In this document: positions 32,608 through 44,114 of the stretch, piece after piece
Position numbering within the stretch: the stretch's first letter is position 1
Layout of the letters: every line of letters begins with the position of its first letter
The notes under the pieces: model-generated
Database searches by the model: none
Told to the model about the DNA's origin: nothing
What the model saw: the letters and a program-made list of their open reading frames with translations, nothing else
Origin: Armillaria gallica
Lineage: Eukaryota; Basidiomycota; Agaricomycetes; Agaricales; Physalacriaceae
Direction: 5' to 3'
Assembly (NCBI GenBank): GCA_037576215.1
Contig: JBANDB010000002.1
Location: forward strand, 4,154,001 to 4,218,000
DNA: 64,000 nt
Translations under genes and position numbers: made by a program

Positions 32608-33275
32608 CTACGGCGACTTGGCTTCCATCTCGATGTACGTCGGGCCATGGGACGGGCCAGGATCAGAGGGCGAAGAGCGGTGTTTCTCCCTGACCAAAAT
32701 TGGAGCCGCAGTCGTTGGCGAAGGGACTGTGGCGATGATCGGACTGGGAGGTCTCTTTACATCTCCATCACCACCACTACCATCCGTGTTCAGCCATGGC
32801 TTTAGCCCCCGATTCCTCCAGTGTCGAGGCGATCGCTTGTTGCGGAACCGCATGCACAAGATGGCAGCGATGGCAGCGACTACCACGGCCCCGACGACGC
32901 CCCCAGCGATGGCCCCGTTTCTCTTTGACGATGATGAGGTCCCGGCGCTGCTGGAGCTAGACGAAGTAGTAGCAGTAGCGTGGGCAACGGCAGGGTAGAG
33001 CGTAATTGTCGCCGACATGAGCTGTGTTATCGACCCAGACACGATTTCTGTGTAGGGCACAACGGAGACTATGGCCCCATCGGGGAGGGGCGTGACGACC
33101 GTATACTCCGTCTTGGTGCTCAGCACTGTCGTTGTGCTCGTCGGGTGTTCCTGGGTCACACTGAACCCGATAACAGAGATATCACTCGAATCCGGTGCGT
33201 CCGATATCTGCCGCGCCGCAAAGGGCTGGCGAACGCTTGGGCAGCGAGGAGACACAATATAAGGCAGGCTTGCAT
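32608..33275 (-). CDS. Single-pass membrane protein, SKG6-like (apparent frameshift after the signal peptide)
   Basis: ATG 33275 gives MQACLILCLLAAQAFASP, a textbook signal peptide, but the frame then closes. One extra C in the GGG run at 33223-33225 (CCC on the coding strand) joins it to the long frame FAARQISDAPDSSDIS..., with a Ser/Thr-rich ectodomain (STTTVLSTKTEYTVVTPLP), a transmembrane helix (AIAGGVVGAVVVAAIAAILC) and a cytosolic tail ending YIEMEAKSP. Without the correction the frame starts at 33345 with no signal peptide. The layout resembles fungal wall-sensor or Skg6-type proteins; function is inferred only. Confidence 0.65.
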
Positions 33276-33552
33276 CGTCGGGAACGCTAGCCCCAGTGGG
33301 AGGATTAAATACCAGAGAAAGCAGTGTTACTCGGGACCTGGGCATCTCGATGCGTCGTGTGAATCGTGCCGTCCGTGCTTATACATACCGCGGATAAGCC
33401 AGATAACGTATCCAACGCTCCAATTTTCCGCATGTCATTCAATGAAGATCAATGCAGTCGCCACGTTTTCATAAGCAGTCAAATTTATTATCATAAATAC
33501 AGCTGGGCAATAATATAATACATAATCCTTCCAAGGAACCTGATACACACAT

Positions 33553-35809
33553 TCACCTAGCGGCGACATCAAATGCTTTTTTAATCGACTCAAGCTCTTC
33601 TGTATGTCTGGCAAACTCAGCTTTTAGTCTCTGCATTGCTTCCACATCCAACAGCTCTACGTCCCCGTCAGAGTCAGTGATGCTCCCGGCAGAATCGTCA
33701 AACGCGCTCAACAGAGCATGTACCCTCTCTCGCTGCTCGACTAGTCTGGTGAATGACTTGATGTAACGACCGTAAGCGGCCGCATAGCCCTTGCGCAAGG
33801 AGGCGCGATCCGTGGGCAGCGAACGTTGGACTTGTTGAGGGTTAGGTGGATTGGAGGTCATGGATGAAGGTGTCGTGGTTGGGGGAGAAGGGAAGGGTCC
33901 AGGTGATCGGTGCTGACGTTCTGGTTTGATTTCACCCTCATCTTCAGACGATGTGTATATAGGTGAGCGGTGGCGACGCGACCGACCGTTCGTAGTGCTT
34001 GTGCTGCTCGTTGTCACACGTGAGGACAACTGAGGCGATTGAGACGCCGGCGGTGGGCGTTGAGCGGCCTTCTTCGCAGGTGCAGGCAGAGGCGGAGGAA
34101 GTGGTGAGGGTTCTTTCTTGATTGCCTTTGGACGTGCAGATAATTCTGCCATTGGCTTCTTGTTCGACGACGACTCCCGGCTTCCGGAAGCCACTGCAGC
34201 ACCTTCTCCAGTCTTCCGCCGCTTTGTCTTCCCATATTCCTCATCATCATCATCTCTAGGCTTTTTGCGTTTGATGCTGGAGGACGTGGAAGATGCGAGG
34301 TCCCTGCTACCTTTATCTCGCTCACCCCCAGAGTCCCGTCTTGACCGCTCAGAATCCGAACCCTGTCCATCTCCGCCTGACTGTCTGAGTTTCTTAATGC
34401 GTTGGATGGGAGCTGCTGAAACGGAGCTCAGTGGCAGGTCCCGGGATCGACTTCTTTCCTCTGATTTAACATGAGAAGAAGTACTGCCATCCTCCGATCT
34501 TGGAGCCCTGTACCCCGATCCTGGCGGCTTTCGAGTAAGAGCAGAAGGTGCGGTTTTTGTTGGAGGCACCCTAGTAGACAGATTACCTGCTCTGAGATCT
34601 GCTTCCTTGCCATTGGGCGTCACAGTCAGTTTAGTCTTGGTTTTAGGTTCGGCCTTGACTTCAACCGCCTTGCCTTTCCCTTCTTGTCTTTGGCGGTCTT
34701 TGTTACCACAGGTCGCTTTGGAGGCGTCTCGGCCGAGGGGCCCGGAATTGGCGTTGACGCCGGGGGACGGTAAACGACGTTAGTCCAGGCGGGGTCAGAT
34801 TCAGGAATGCCTAGGGAGCTCAGAGCCACCCTTGCAGCTCGGGCTATGGTGACTCGCTCTGTGTCTGAAAGACCGGGCCATTCATAAGGGCGGACGTGTT
34901 GGTAAGAGGCACTTTTGAGACGCAAGCGGCCATCCTTCTTCGACGCAGACACAGGTTCAGCGATCTACGGTGATCATGATGAGCTAGCACAGGGATCAAA
35001 ATCAAGTGGTGCACCTCTTGCAAAATTTCCAAGATTTCCTGTCGATGAGTGGCATCACAATTTGGGGCGACAGCTTTGACGGTCTCATCGGTTTTGCGGT
35101 CGCCTTTTGCAAGATATCGAATAAGACGCTGTCGGAGGGACGACAGGGCGGCAGCACGCGCCGGATTGGTAGTAGGAGATCTGGGACGTGGAGTAGGAGC
35201 AGAAGAAGTCGACGCTGCTGGAGCGGGAGCGGGGTTTGGTCGTGCTAGCTGATCAGAAGGACGTAGCGGCTTCCTAAACATCGACGAAGTAGCTTGTTGC
35301 TTCTTCTTTTGTTTCGTTGGAGGCGCAAGATCGGGAGGCGTGTCAATGAACTTTGTTTTGTGGACCTCCTTCTGTTTGGCTGCTACCAGTGTACTCTGTG
35401 CGATTTGCTCAGAAAGATCCTTGTCAAGCGTAGGTTCGACCGTGAGCTTTCCGGTGATATTTGCGTGTAATCTAAGAGGTGCATTGGGCTTTTGGGCAGA
35501 GGGTGTACGTAGATAGAGTTCGTGGCGTATGTGTTCGAGCTGAGTTTTGATGGGAAAGAAAGCACCATCGACAAGGATTCCCTAGCCAAAGATATTCGAA
35601 TTAGCATTCAAAAATGAGACTCAAGTTCAACGCACCGGCTTGTCACCAAACTCGAACTGTAATTGGGGATGCTCTGAGGCGTCGAGAGCGTCAAGAGTCT
35701 GGCGTGACAGGCGAACGATGTATGCCTGTTTCTGAGGATTGGATGGCAGAGCCTCTCCTGGTCGCGTATGGAAGCCCTGGAGCGCGTAGGTAGCGTCGGG
35801 CGGGAGCAT
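33553..35809 (-). CDS. RNA polymerase II elongation factor ELL-like (apparent frameshift)
   Basis: ELL proteins suppress pausing of RNA polymerase II. The product starts MLPPDATYALQGFHTRPGEA and contains QAYIVRLSRQTLDALDA, QLQFEFGDKP|GILVDGAFFPI and RHELYLR, followed by winged-helix-like text (RLIRYLAKGDRKTDETVKAV, YEWPGLSDTERVTIARAARV). The rest is basic and Ser/Pro-rich with YTSSEDEGEI and ends in an occludin-like helical part (SLRKGYAAAYGRYIKSFTRL, EELESIKKAF). At 34675-34682 the frame DKKGKA must shift to KAVEVKAEPKTKTKL by one base. Introns near 35640 and 34970 fit. The call rests on the N-terminal pattern and overall architecture. Confidence 0.72.
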
Positions 35810-37146
35810 GGTGGATGAGGAACAAGATGCGATTCCGTTGTGCCGCCCGAGCAAGCGGAGAAGGGCCCTAGACTAACACGTGCAAACTCCGACACCAAAG
35901 CGATCACTTCGATCGTTTCCATTTTTAGGTTGCTTGTTTTACTGTTGTACTATTTGTTCTACGGATGGCATTGGTTGTTACGAAGAAGGCCAGAGGTACC
36001 TTTCCACTCGATATTCGCCCCCAGACACCACAATTCCGTGATCATTTTCCGAAGATGATGCATAGCTCGATTAAGCATAGCCCGGCGCTTAGAAGCTAGA
36101 AACATGTTGTTCCCCGTGTCATACGGTCTGATGGTTGGTCGAGATGCCATCCCAGTAAAGGAATTCCCGCTGGTTAGTGGATCCAGGATCCCAGGCGGGA
36201 GCATGAGGCCAACCCGACCCGGCTACCGAGTCCCAGTTTTGTCATATAAAATCCCCCTCCTTTACCTGCGAGGACCATCAAGCGTTCCGCCTTTCCCCCA
36301 TCATATTATTCTTCCCCCTTTACTTCCCCCTTGTCCTGGTGCTCTCTTGGCGGCTTATCTCTAGGATGTTATGCTGTAGTATTTGACTGTCACAGACTGT
36401 GCTCGCTGGACCAGATGTTCGTGCTATCGTACTAAGCTGTGACATGCCCGTACTCACTGGAGGTCATATACTATAATTATGAAGAGCTTGGACACTCAAG
36501 TGCTCAATCCTAGTCTTGGTCTTCACTGTACCATGTGTCCATGAGGACTCTGATTCGTGCTTTCGATTATTGTACTATCGTGCTCTGCTCTTCCTGTCCG
36601 AGTCTCAGTCTCTCTGCCCTTCACGCTGTTTCTTCCGCTTATATTGCATAGTCTTGTTGCCTTCCTTCGGCTCTTGTTCGCCGTATTCGGCATTGATCGC
36701 CTGTTCTACGCCGGTCCAATGCTTTTGTGTGTACTGCCTCTTAAGAAGAAACAAGACGTTATCAGGTACACCAATGATATGGGTTCTTCGTTGACATTGG
36801 ACTGACCTTTTGATAGGCTAGATGTTTGCCTTTCGAATGTAAGAGGATAAGTATGACTTTGAACGGAGCGTCAACAAAGTGATGTATCATTATGATATGT
36901 ACTACTGACCGCCACAGCTCCCGGGGAAAGATGTGCTCCCTTGTCGTGGGCCCCGGGCTTAAGGCCATGCATCCTGCACGAGCCAACCAAAGGCACATCG
37001 AGTAGTTGTCCTAAAAAGTGAATAAATTTATTGTAATTTGAAACGGCGACTACTGTCGAACAAAGCACTGCCACTACAATGATGATGATCAGCAACGGCC
37101 ATGAGCATAAGCAGCATGCAGCGTCTTCTTTTCCCACCCATTCTCA
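35810..37146. other. Long intergenic region with an orphan TATA/CT-block
   Basis: About 1.3 kb without a recognisable gene between divergent ELL and the phospholipase. TATAAAA (36245-36251) is followed by a long pyrimidine-rich tract (about 36252-36350), the usual fungal core-promoter pattern, pointing right. No credible ORF follows within 300 bp. A few hydrophobic frames at 36500-36800 look like pyrimidine-rich noise. It may be a far 5' end of the phospholipase transcript or a noncoding RNA. Confidence 0.35.
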
Positions 37147-39673
37147 ATGCTTCCGTTCTCCCTATTATTCCTTCTCATTCCCGTCCTCGCTCAGCAGGAT
37201 TCCGAGCAGGGCTCGGTCGTCGACTATGCTCCGAAGCTGAACCAGCAATGTCCAGACATCACGAACACTGATTTTATTCGCGTTTTTACGCCGTCGAATC
37301 AAACCTTACATCCACAAGAAGCGGAATACATACGGACGCGTAACTCCACTGTTATTTCTCCTGCATGGCTTGACTGGCTCGGAAACGGGACTCAACTGGG
37401 CTATGATCTTTCTCAGTTCCAAGATCACTTTCCTACCATTGGCATTGCGATACCTGGGGGTGGTCTACGGTCAGCGCAGTTTGGCGCGGGGGCGCTTATT
37501 GCTTTGGATGCGAGGAATGATACAGCTAAGTCGATTGGAACTGGAGGCTTGCTGCAGGTGTCTTCCTATATTGCTGGCTTGTCAGGTCAGTCAGTGTTCT
37601 TTGACAAATAGCCGTATCCTTTGACCTTGTCTTTTAGGTGGCTCATGGGTGACAGGCTCTCTCATCTTCAACAACTTCCCTAACATCAATGACCTTGTCT
37701 TGGGAAATGGTAACGACCTTTCCGGTTGGTTACTCGATCTTTCCTTTGCCACACCGGACGGTACCGACATATTCTCCGACAACAATCAGTACTTTTTCGG
37801 AAGTATTCTATGGAGCATTATGGCTAAAGCAAACGCAGGAGTGTATGTTTCTTTCCCTCACGTCCTGTTCTACCAGCTCACGTACGTTCCAGTGACACAA
37901 GCCTCACCGACCCATGGTCGCGCATGATCTCATACCACTTTCTCAATCAGACAAATCGTGCGAACTTTTTTACGAATGACACAGGGCACGGCGCAGGACA
38001 GCTTTGGAGTCACATCCCCGATATCCCCGCCTTTCAAAATCACCAGCTTCCATTCCCTCTTGTCGTTGCTGATTCCCGTCCCGTTGGATCCAATTCAACC
38101 ACTATTTTGGATCTTGACGCTGTGGTGTACGAGGTAAGCGTATGTTCCGGTTACAATGAAGCTTTTCAATAATCGTTCTTTAGATTACACCGTTTGAACT
38201 GGCTTCATACGATCCGAACCTTTCAGCTGCCGTTAATCTATCCTTCGCGGGTACCCATCTTTCCAATGGAAGGCCGGAAAATGGTTCCGCTTGCGTGAGC
38301 GGTTTCGATCAGGCGGGTTTCGTAATGGGCAGTAGTGCCAGCTTGTTTAACGTGAGCTATCCTCTAACATGGCGAAACATGACATACTCAATGTAAAATA
38401 AACACAGCAACTCTTGGACTTTGGCCAGAACACTTTGAGCGGATATTCCACCGACGATGGCAGCGGCATCCTCTATGTGCTTAAGCGGCAATTACAGGAA
38501 GTTCGGACCCGCGCAGACGACGTGGCCAACTGGCCTAATCCTTTTAATGGTATAAAGGGCGACACCTTCGTTGATTCAGATAAAGAGTGGCTCGAACTCA
38601 TCGATGGATCTTCAAATCAGGAGAATATACCGTATGGCCCACTCTTCGTCAAGGCCCGCGGCTTAGATGTGATAGTTACGTTGGATTCCAGTGCAGATGA
38701 AGTAAACGCTTGGCCGAAGTAGGGTCTATATATTGAACAGCTTGAGGGAATGCTAAAGGAATTTATACAGCGGGACAGGTTTACTTTTCAGTGCGAAACG
38801 GCAAGCAGACCAACTTCTACCATCACATCAACAGTTTCCACCCATTCCTCAGACTCCTGAGGCATTTATTGATACGGGTGTCAACTTGCGACCCACATTC
38901 TTTGGATGTGATCCTGTGCACAACCCCCCAGAGTATCCTCTTGTCATTTATATACCACAAGCACCGCCATTCAACGGCGATGATCCAGTCATCAAGTTTG
39001 TATTTTATTGTTCATGATTGATATCAATCTAACTTGTTCGTTTGTTTTAGTTCTGCCACTTTCCGCCTTACATACACCCGAAAGCACACTAGCCTTTTCC
39101 TCGACCAAGTCTTCAGTAATACCATCTCAGGTTTCACTCCCAACACCGCTTTAGCCGATCCGAACTTTCCCATATGTTTGCAATGCGCATCCGTTGATCG
39201 CGCGCGTTACAAAGCGTCGTCCAACGCGACCATCACTCGCTCGTCAATTTGCGAGCAGTGTTTCAAACAGTACTGTTATGACCCACAGAATCCACCAAGT
39301 GCTTCCGAGTTACCAGACAGGAAGTTCACGTTTGTTGATCCAGATCCGCAAGGATTGGATAAGCTCACCTCATTCCTGGGCCAGAGTAAGTTCAAGCTCG
39401 TCGGTGGGCTGATAGGGCTGGCTGCTTTCATAGGATTGTTAGTAGGGGGATTGTACGTCTGCCTTTTCTTCCTGCCGCTGCCTCGTGTACTGATGTGCTT
39501 ACAGAATCTGGTGGAAGAAGCGCAAGGAGAAGAAAATGACTGCAGAATACAAGAGAATTAGTGCTTTGCATGAAGATGATACTCCCAAGAGATTTTCCGA
39601 TTATGTGCGCGTCGAGGCGTCACATGCATCATACTCCTCGTATGAACTACCGGCGTACCGGGAATCTCATTGA
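37147..39673 (+). CDS. PLB1: Lysophospholipase / phospholipase B, membrane-anchored
   Basis: The enzyme removes acyl chains from (lyso)phospholipids. It has a signal peptide (MLPFSLLFLLIPVLAQQ), then the PLA2-type catalytic core: IAIPGGGLRSAQFGAGALIA (oxyanion Arg), GLSGGSW split by an intron near 37588 (nucleophile Ser), and SSADEVNAWP (catalytic Asp) split from NGTGLLFSAKRQ by the next intron. Many N-glycosylation sites (NQT, NST, NGT, NDT) and a Cys-rich end (CLQCASVDRARY, CEQCFKQYC) precede one transmembrane helix (LVGGLIGLAAFIGLLVGGL) and a tail ending YELPAYRESH. A membrane helix rather than a GPI signal is typical of basidiomycete members. All splices keep frame. Confidence 0.92.
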
Positions 39674-39871
39674 CATTCGATTTCCATTTGTTCGTCCCCG
39701 TGAGGGAATTTGTTTTCGCATTGCTTTGTTACCTGGACTTTTTGTCTGCATAATTTTTCTTTGGGAGCCCGTATGCATCATAAATCTGGTATCTTGATAG
39801 TATTAGCACTAGATATGGACAGTTAAATACGAGAATAACGCATATATACGATATAAATAGAGAATACAACT

Positions 39872-42268
39872 CTACATGATCTCATTCAGTGTCATTTCAC
39901 CATCTGCTGGTATCGTGTCTAGTGTACGTGGATGAAAGCCAGTAACCCTCGATTGGGGAAGATATTGACTCATGCTCTGATTGAGGTCGGTTAGCGGCAG
40001 CCGGTGCACTCGTGTGATGGTCGTCTTTGGCTTGTTAAACACTACAACGGACTTGTACATGTCGATTTCGTTCACTAGCTCCTGCTTCTGCGAAACAAGA
40101 GCTTCATGCTCCCGTGTTAACAATGCGTGTTTCTAAATATGTTAACCAGCTGGTAAGAAGAGGAAGAGGACGAAGGTAAATGAGCGGCCCACGTGTTTGG
40201 ATTCGGCCAGTTCATTTCGTATCCGCTCAACATACATAATCTTTTGAGCTGGATTTTGATGTCCAATAATTTCGGCGTTGAATTTACTCAGCTGCTGAGC
40301 AACGTCTTCGGCTAGCGCATTCTTCGCGAGAAGCGAGCCGACTTCGTCAGAGAGTGCACGATAAGCTTCCTGAAGCTGCTCAGCATTGGCTACTTCGGTA
40401 CCAAGCCTGGGATTCATTTAGATCGAGTCTGTAAAGGCAGTAGAATGACAACATACAGCTCAATTTCGGCCCGAAGCCCTTCCTCAGCCATGCGCTGCTT
40501 CTGGATGGTGGATGTCAGCCTCTGAGAATTTTCCTTCTCTCCGTCGAGTTCCTCTCTATAAGCACGAGACTGTTCCTCCAGCTTCTCCTTCAGATCTGCT
40601 GTTTGACGCTTGTACTCCTCGGACTGCTGACGTAGACCCTCAGCCAAGTCTTCAGCAAGCTTCAGCAATTGACGAGCACTATCTCGTTCTCCTTCCGTCT
40701 GCGAAACCTGTCTCGATAGCATTCCCTGATTTTCTTCGACTTCTACCAGTCTCTTGGACAGATCCTGCTTCGATTGCTTAACGTCCGCCAGTTCCAGATC
40801 CGCATCACAGTACGAAGAGAGAATACCGTCGCTGAGCAAGCGGTAGTAGTCCACGAACATCCTATCAATCTCCATATCCAAGTGACGTCGCAGGTCAGAT
40901 TCTTCGCGTATATCCTCTCCAATAGCTGCGACAAGGGCATCTGTATCGTCAACAGGAGGTCGGCTAACGACCTGTGATCGAAGGGAGGGAGACCAGAATG
41001 AACGGATTTCCTCCTCAGTTTCGCGTAATCGACCTGCTAAAAAGCAGTTCTGGTCCTTCACTTGACGGATCAAATTAGCCAGCTCGACGACCTGTCCTCC
41101 GCGTTGGCTAGCTTCCGCTGGAGTCGGAAAATATAGGTTTGTGCCGCCAAATGGTCACTCTGTAAACGGGAAAATGTCGTCTTCGAGACGGTGGTGGTAA
41201 CGAGGCGGCTGTATTGGTTCGAGACGGTCTCCAGTAGAAGCCTATGTTGCCGCAAGTCCTGAAGCAATGAGTCTGCTTCGGCAGAGGACTCCTCTGATTT
41301 GAGACGCGCTTGCGAAGCATCCTTACGGGCAGCATCAGCTTCTGACTGGAGCACTTCAGCGGCCGCTCGTGCAGCAGCAGCATCCTCGTCCCGTTTCACC
41401 TTCATCTCCATGGACAACGCCTCTGCGCTCCCTCTCTGCTTCTGCTCTGCTTCTAAAGCCTTCTCCAAATTCGCAATCTTTTTATCCCTCTCCCTGACTT
41501 CCTCCTTCCGCTTGTTCTTCCATTCGGCGACGTCCTCATGCTTGGAAGACAGTTGTGCACGCTCGTGTTCTGTCACGCGAAGCTTCATGCGAAGCTCTTT
41601 GATTTCAGCTTTATCGGAGGAAGCGGTTTTGGTAAGTTCCTGTATTCGAAGATCGAGCGCTTCATGCTGTTTCTTCTGCTTGTCGAGTCGGGTAGTTTGT
41701 TCTGAAACTGTCTTTTGCGCACGGGATAGCTCGAATTTCAGCCGGTCAACCTCATTCTTGTGCTACAAAAAGACACCTGAGTCAAAAGCATCGGAAAGAG
41801 ATGGAGCCACTCAACAGATCTCTTGTCCTCGTTATGTAGTCTCTCTAGGTCCTCTACCTTCCTTTGGAGAACTGCATAGCGGTCGGTGTTGCCTGAGCCA
41901 GATTTAGCAGATGGCTTGGTGGTCGTCGTTTTAGTCTCTGTGTTGTAGCTGTTCGGTCCTAGTAGAACGCGGTCAACGTACGACCCCGCAGAGGTGCGAG
42001 TGGCTTACCAGGTACATCAGCAGGCGTCTCTTTCGAAAACCTGTCTGTCTTCTCCAAGAAAGCGCCATGCTTATATGTGTCGAGTTGGGAGTCTAGCAAA
42101 ACAAAGTCAACAGCGTCCTTTGACATCGTCCGAGACGCGTACCCAGAGCAACATTATAGGCGTTAGGCCCAGGTGTATCTGACACTGCAAAGACGTTATC
42201 CAGCTGTCAAGGAATGGAGGAGGAATCGTACCCTTGGGCGGCTCAAACCTCGGGCCTCTGGGAAACAT
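39872..42268 (-). CDS. SHIPPO/HMMR-like coiled-coil protein (apparent frameshift)
   Basis: The spliced N-terminus reads MFPRGPRFEPPKVSDTPGPN with two STPGP (SHIPPO)-like repeats, DTPGPNAYN and DVPGPNSYN, each cut by an intron. A long coiled coil follows (RYAVLQRKVEDLERLHNEDK through QRLTSTIQKQRMAEEGLRAE). Near the C-terminus, LSKFNAEIIGHQNPAQKIMY matches the C-terminal domain of the animal hyaluronan-mediated motility receptor (HMMR), a spindle protein. The end is DGEMTLNEIM. I infer a microtubule- or spindle-linked protein. At 41095-41100 one G is missing between NAED and QVVELANLIRQ. Seven or more introns fit. Confidence 0.78.
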
Positions 42269-42862
42269 GAAATTCGGAATGAACTTGGGGGCATGTCACA
42301 AGTGTCACGTACGCGTCTATCACGTGTCCACTGGAGACCTCCAAATTCAAATTCCACGTTTCTTCAGGCCCTCGACCACGATTGCAAGGCTCAACTTCTC
42401 GCAAGGCAAGGCTGCCGAAGGAAAGTAAAAACGAGAAATGGTGAATACGTTTCTGGTCATGCTTTGAGTGTGTGTCATTTACAGACGTTTCTAGTCGGCC
42501 CTTTTCAACTTTCAATCACTGCTCCTTGTCATCCTTCTATTGATCTGCACATGCACATACGTTCGAGCCATTGCGCCCAGGCTTGTAGATAGGAATAAGC
42601 AGGGTGAGTGATTTCCATCCTTCTAATGAAGATTTGTCTTATTAACGGTCACTCAGCTTTCTCGGAATTTTCTTCATGTCTGCTCGAATAGGTGCGCGCA
42701 CTTACTACTGTTCAAATTGCCAGGATACTTCAACTTAGTACAGGAGAACGCCTTTCTCCGTATGTATCGCTGGCCTGTATTGCTATGGCGGTTACATTGT
42801 TGTGGCAGTGAAATTGAGCAGAGTCCGAGTCGTATTAAGCAGGCATAATACAGGATGAAATC
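42269..42862. other. Intergenic, no gene seen
   Basis: Between the HMMR-like gene promoter and the end of RPA43. Contains CACGTG near 42318 and only short spurious frames. Confidence 0.4.
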
Positions 42863-44011
42863 TCATGAACTCTTCTTCTGCTTCTTTTTACCTTTAGGCT
42901 CAGTTGTAGTTTCCTTCAACTTTCGTTTCTGCTTTTTCCCCTCCTTCGCCTTCTTGCGAGCTTTTTCCGCTTCCCTCCCAAGCGCGGCGAATGTATCATC
43001 CTCATCTACGCTGCTACCATTGTCATCTTCGACCATGGTGATGCCTTCATCTTCACCCTCTGACTCCTCGGGCTCTTGATTGTTCGACGACGTTGCAACA
43101 TGAGTCGGTGAGAAGGGATCTGGCTGTATGGATCCAACGACCGACAGCATTTCATTCGCAACAGTAAGTCTGACAGGCGTCGTCAAAACGATGGTAATGT
43201 CACTATTTCGTAAGACCTACCCGATAACTGTGAACTCCAGATGTCCGGACTTGCCGCCGATGAGATCGCCCGTCAGTTTATGTATCCATCTTCCGCCTTC
43301 TTCTCCACCAGACCTTGCTGCGGGAGGCGATACAGCTTCTTCACCATCCTTCTCAGCGGCGTCGGGTCCAAATTGAGGGTCGTTCTCTGCGGGACCGTAT
43401 TCAAACTCCCAGTCCTCGGAGGGTATGTGATGACGGGGTATAGACACGTTGAACGTGCGGTGCACAAGTAGTGATATGTGATCAGGAGAACAAAGATTTA
43501 TTCGACCTTCTGCATATAAATGAGAAATGAGACGAGCGCAGACAAGGATTCAGTTCGCACCGAGTCGCATTCCAACATGTGGACTCCATACGGTCGCGTC
43601 GAATGTGACTCTACAGATAAGAAAGGGACAATCGGCTTTTATGGAAGCCATGTCATCGAGAAATGTTAGGCTGGAATGAGACAGTACGACCCCTTGAAGG
43701 CCTGGTATATATCTAAAGAGAAATGGATGTTAAAAGAATGATATATTTGTTCAAGTTGAAAACACACCTCATCACCATTGAATCAAGCATCTCGTTTACA
43801 CCAGTTTTTGGATCATCAGCAAACTTGGGGGGTATTGACAGTACTAGAGATGCTTGGACGACGTGAAAATCGATTCGCGTCCTTTTCCCTTCTTGTCCTT
43901 CGTCTTCTTTTTTGAGTGGTCATTGTCGCGTTTAGCCTTCTTTACAGGTATTTCTCCTGGTGCTGGCGAGGTATTCTTCCGTTTTTTCTGAGAAATGGTT
44001 GAGGGCGACAT
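42863..44011 (-). CDS. RPA43: RNA polymerase I subunit RPA43 (apparent frameshift)
   Basis: RPA43 pairs with RPA14 in the Pol I stalk and recruits Rrn3. The N-terminus (MSPSTISQKKRKNTSPAPGE) is basic; then ASLVLSIPPKFADDPKTGVN, EMLDSMVMRYIPGLQGVVL (the RPB7-like N-domain), FDATVWSPHVGMRL, GRINLCSPDHISLLV and NVSIPRHHIPSEDWEFEYGP (the OB domain). The C-terminus FTVIG|LTVANEMLSVVGSIQPDP is followed by a Lys-rich tail ending KKKQKKSS. One base is missing near 43862, between RESIFT and VVQASLVL. Four introns of about 50 nt fit. It shares a 103-bp divergent promoter with TIM16. Confidence 0.9.
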
Positions 44012-44114
44012 GATGAGCGAGGGGAGAAAATTATTTCCTCGCTCACGTGGACGATCGGCACCAAAATTTGTGTCTTTCCGAGTCCGTCCACCAGCTCCCT
44101 TCTGCTGTCGGTTC
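44012..44114. promoter_or_regulatory. Divergent RPA43/TIM16 promoter with CACGTG
   Basis: Only 103 bp separate the two start codons. CACGTG (44044-44049) sits nearly central. As in the TIM17 promoter, this is a possible Cbf1-type bHLH site. Confidence 0.4.

Noticed and set aside
36516..36805. Hydrophobic plus-strand ORFs that look like membrane proteins
   Set aside because: They come from a pyrimidine-rich tract, have no homology I recognise, overlap in two frames and lack a good start context.
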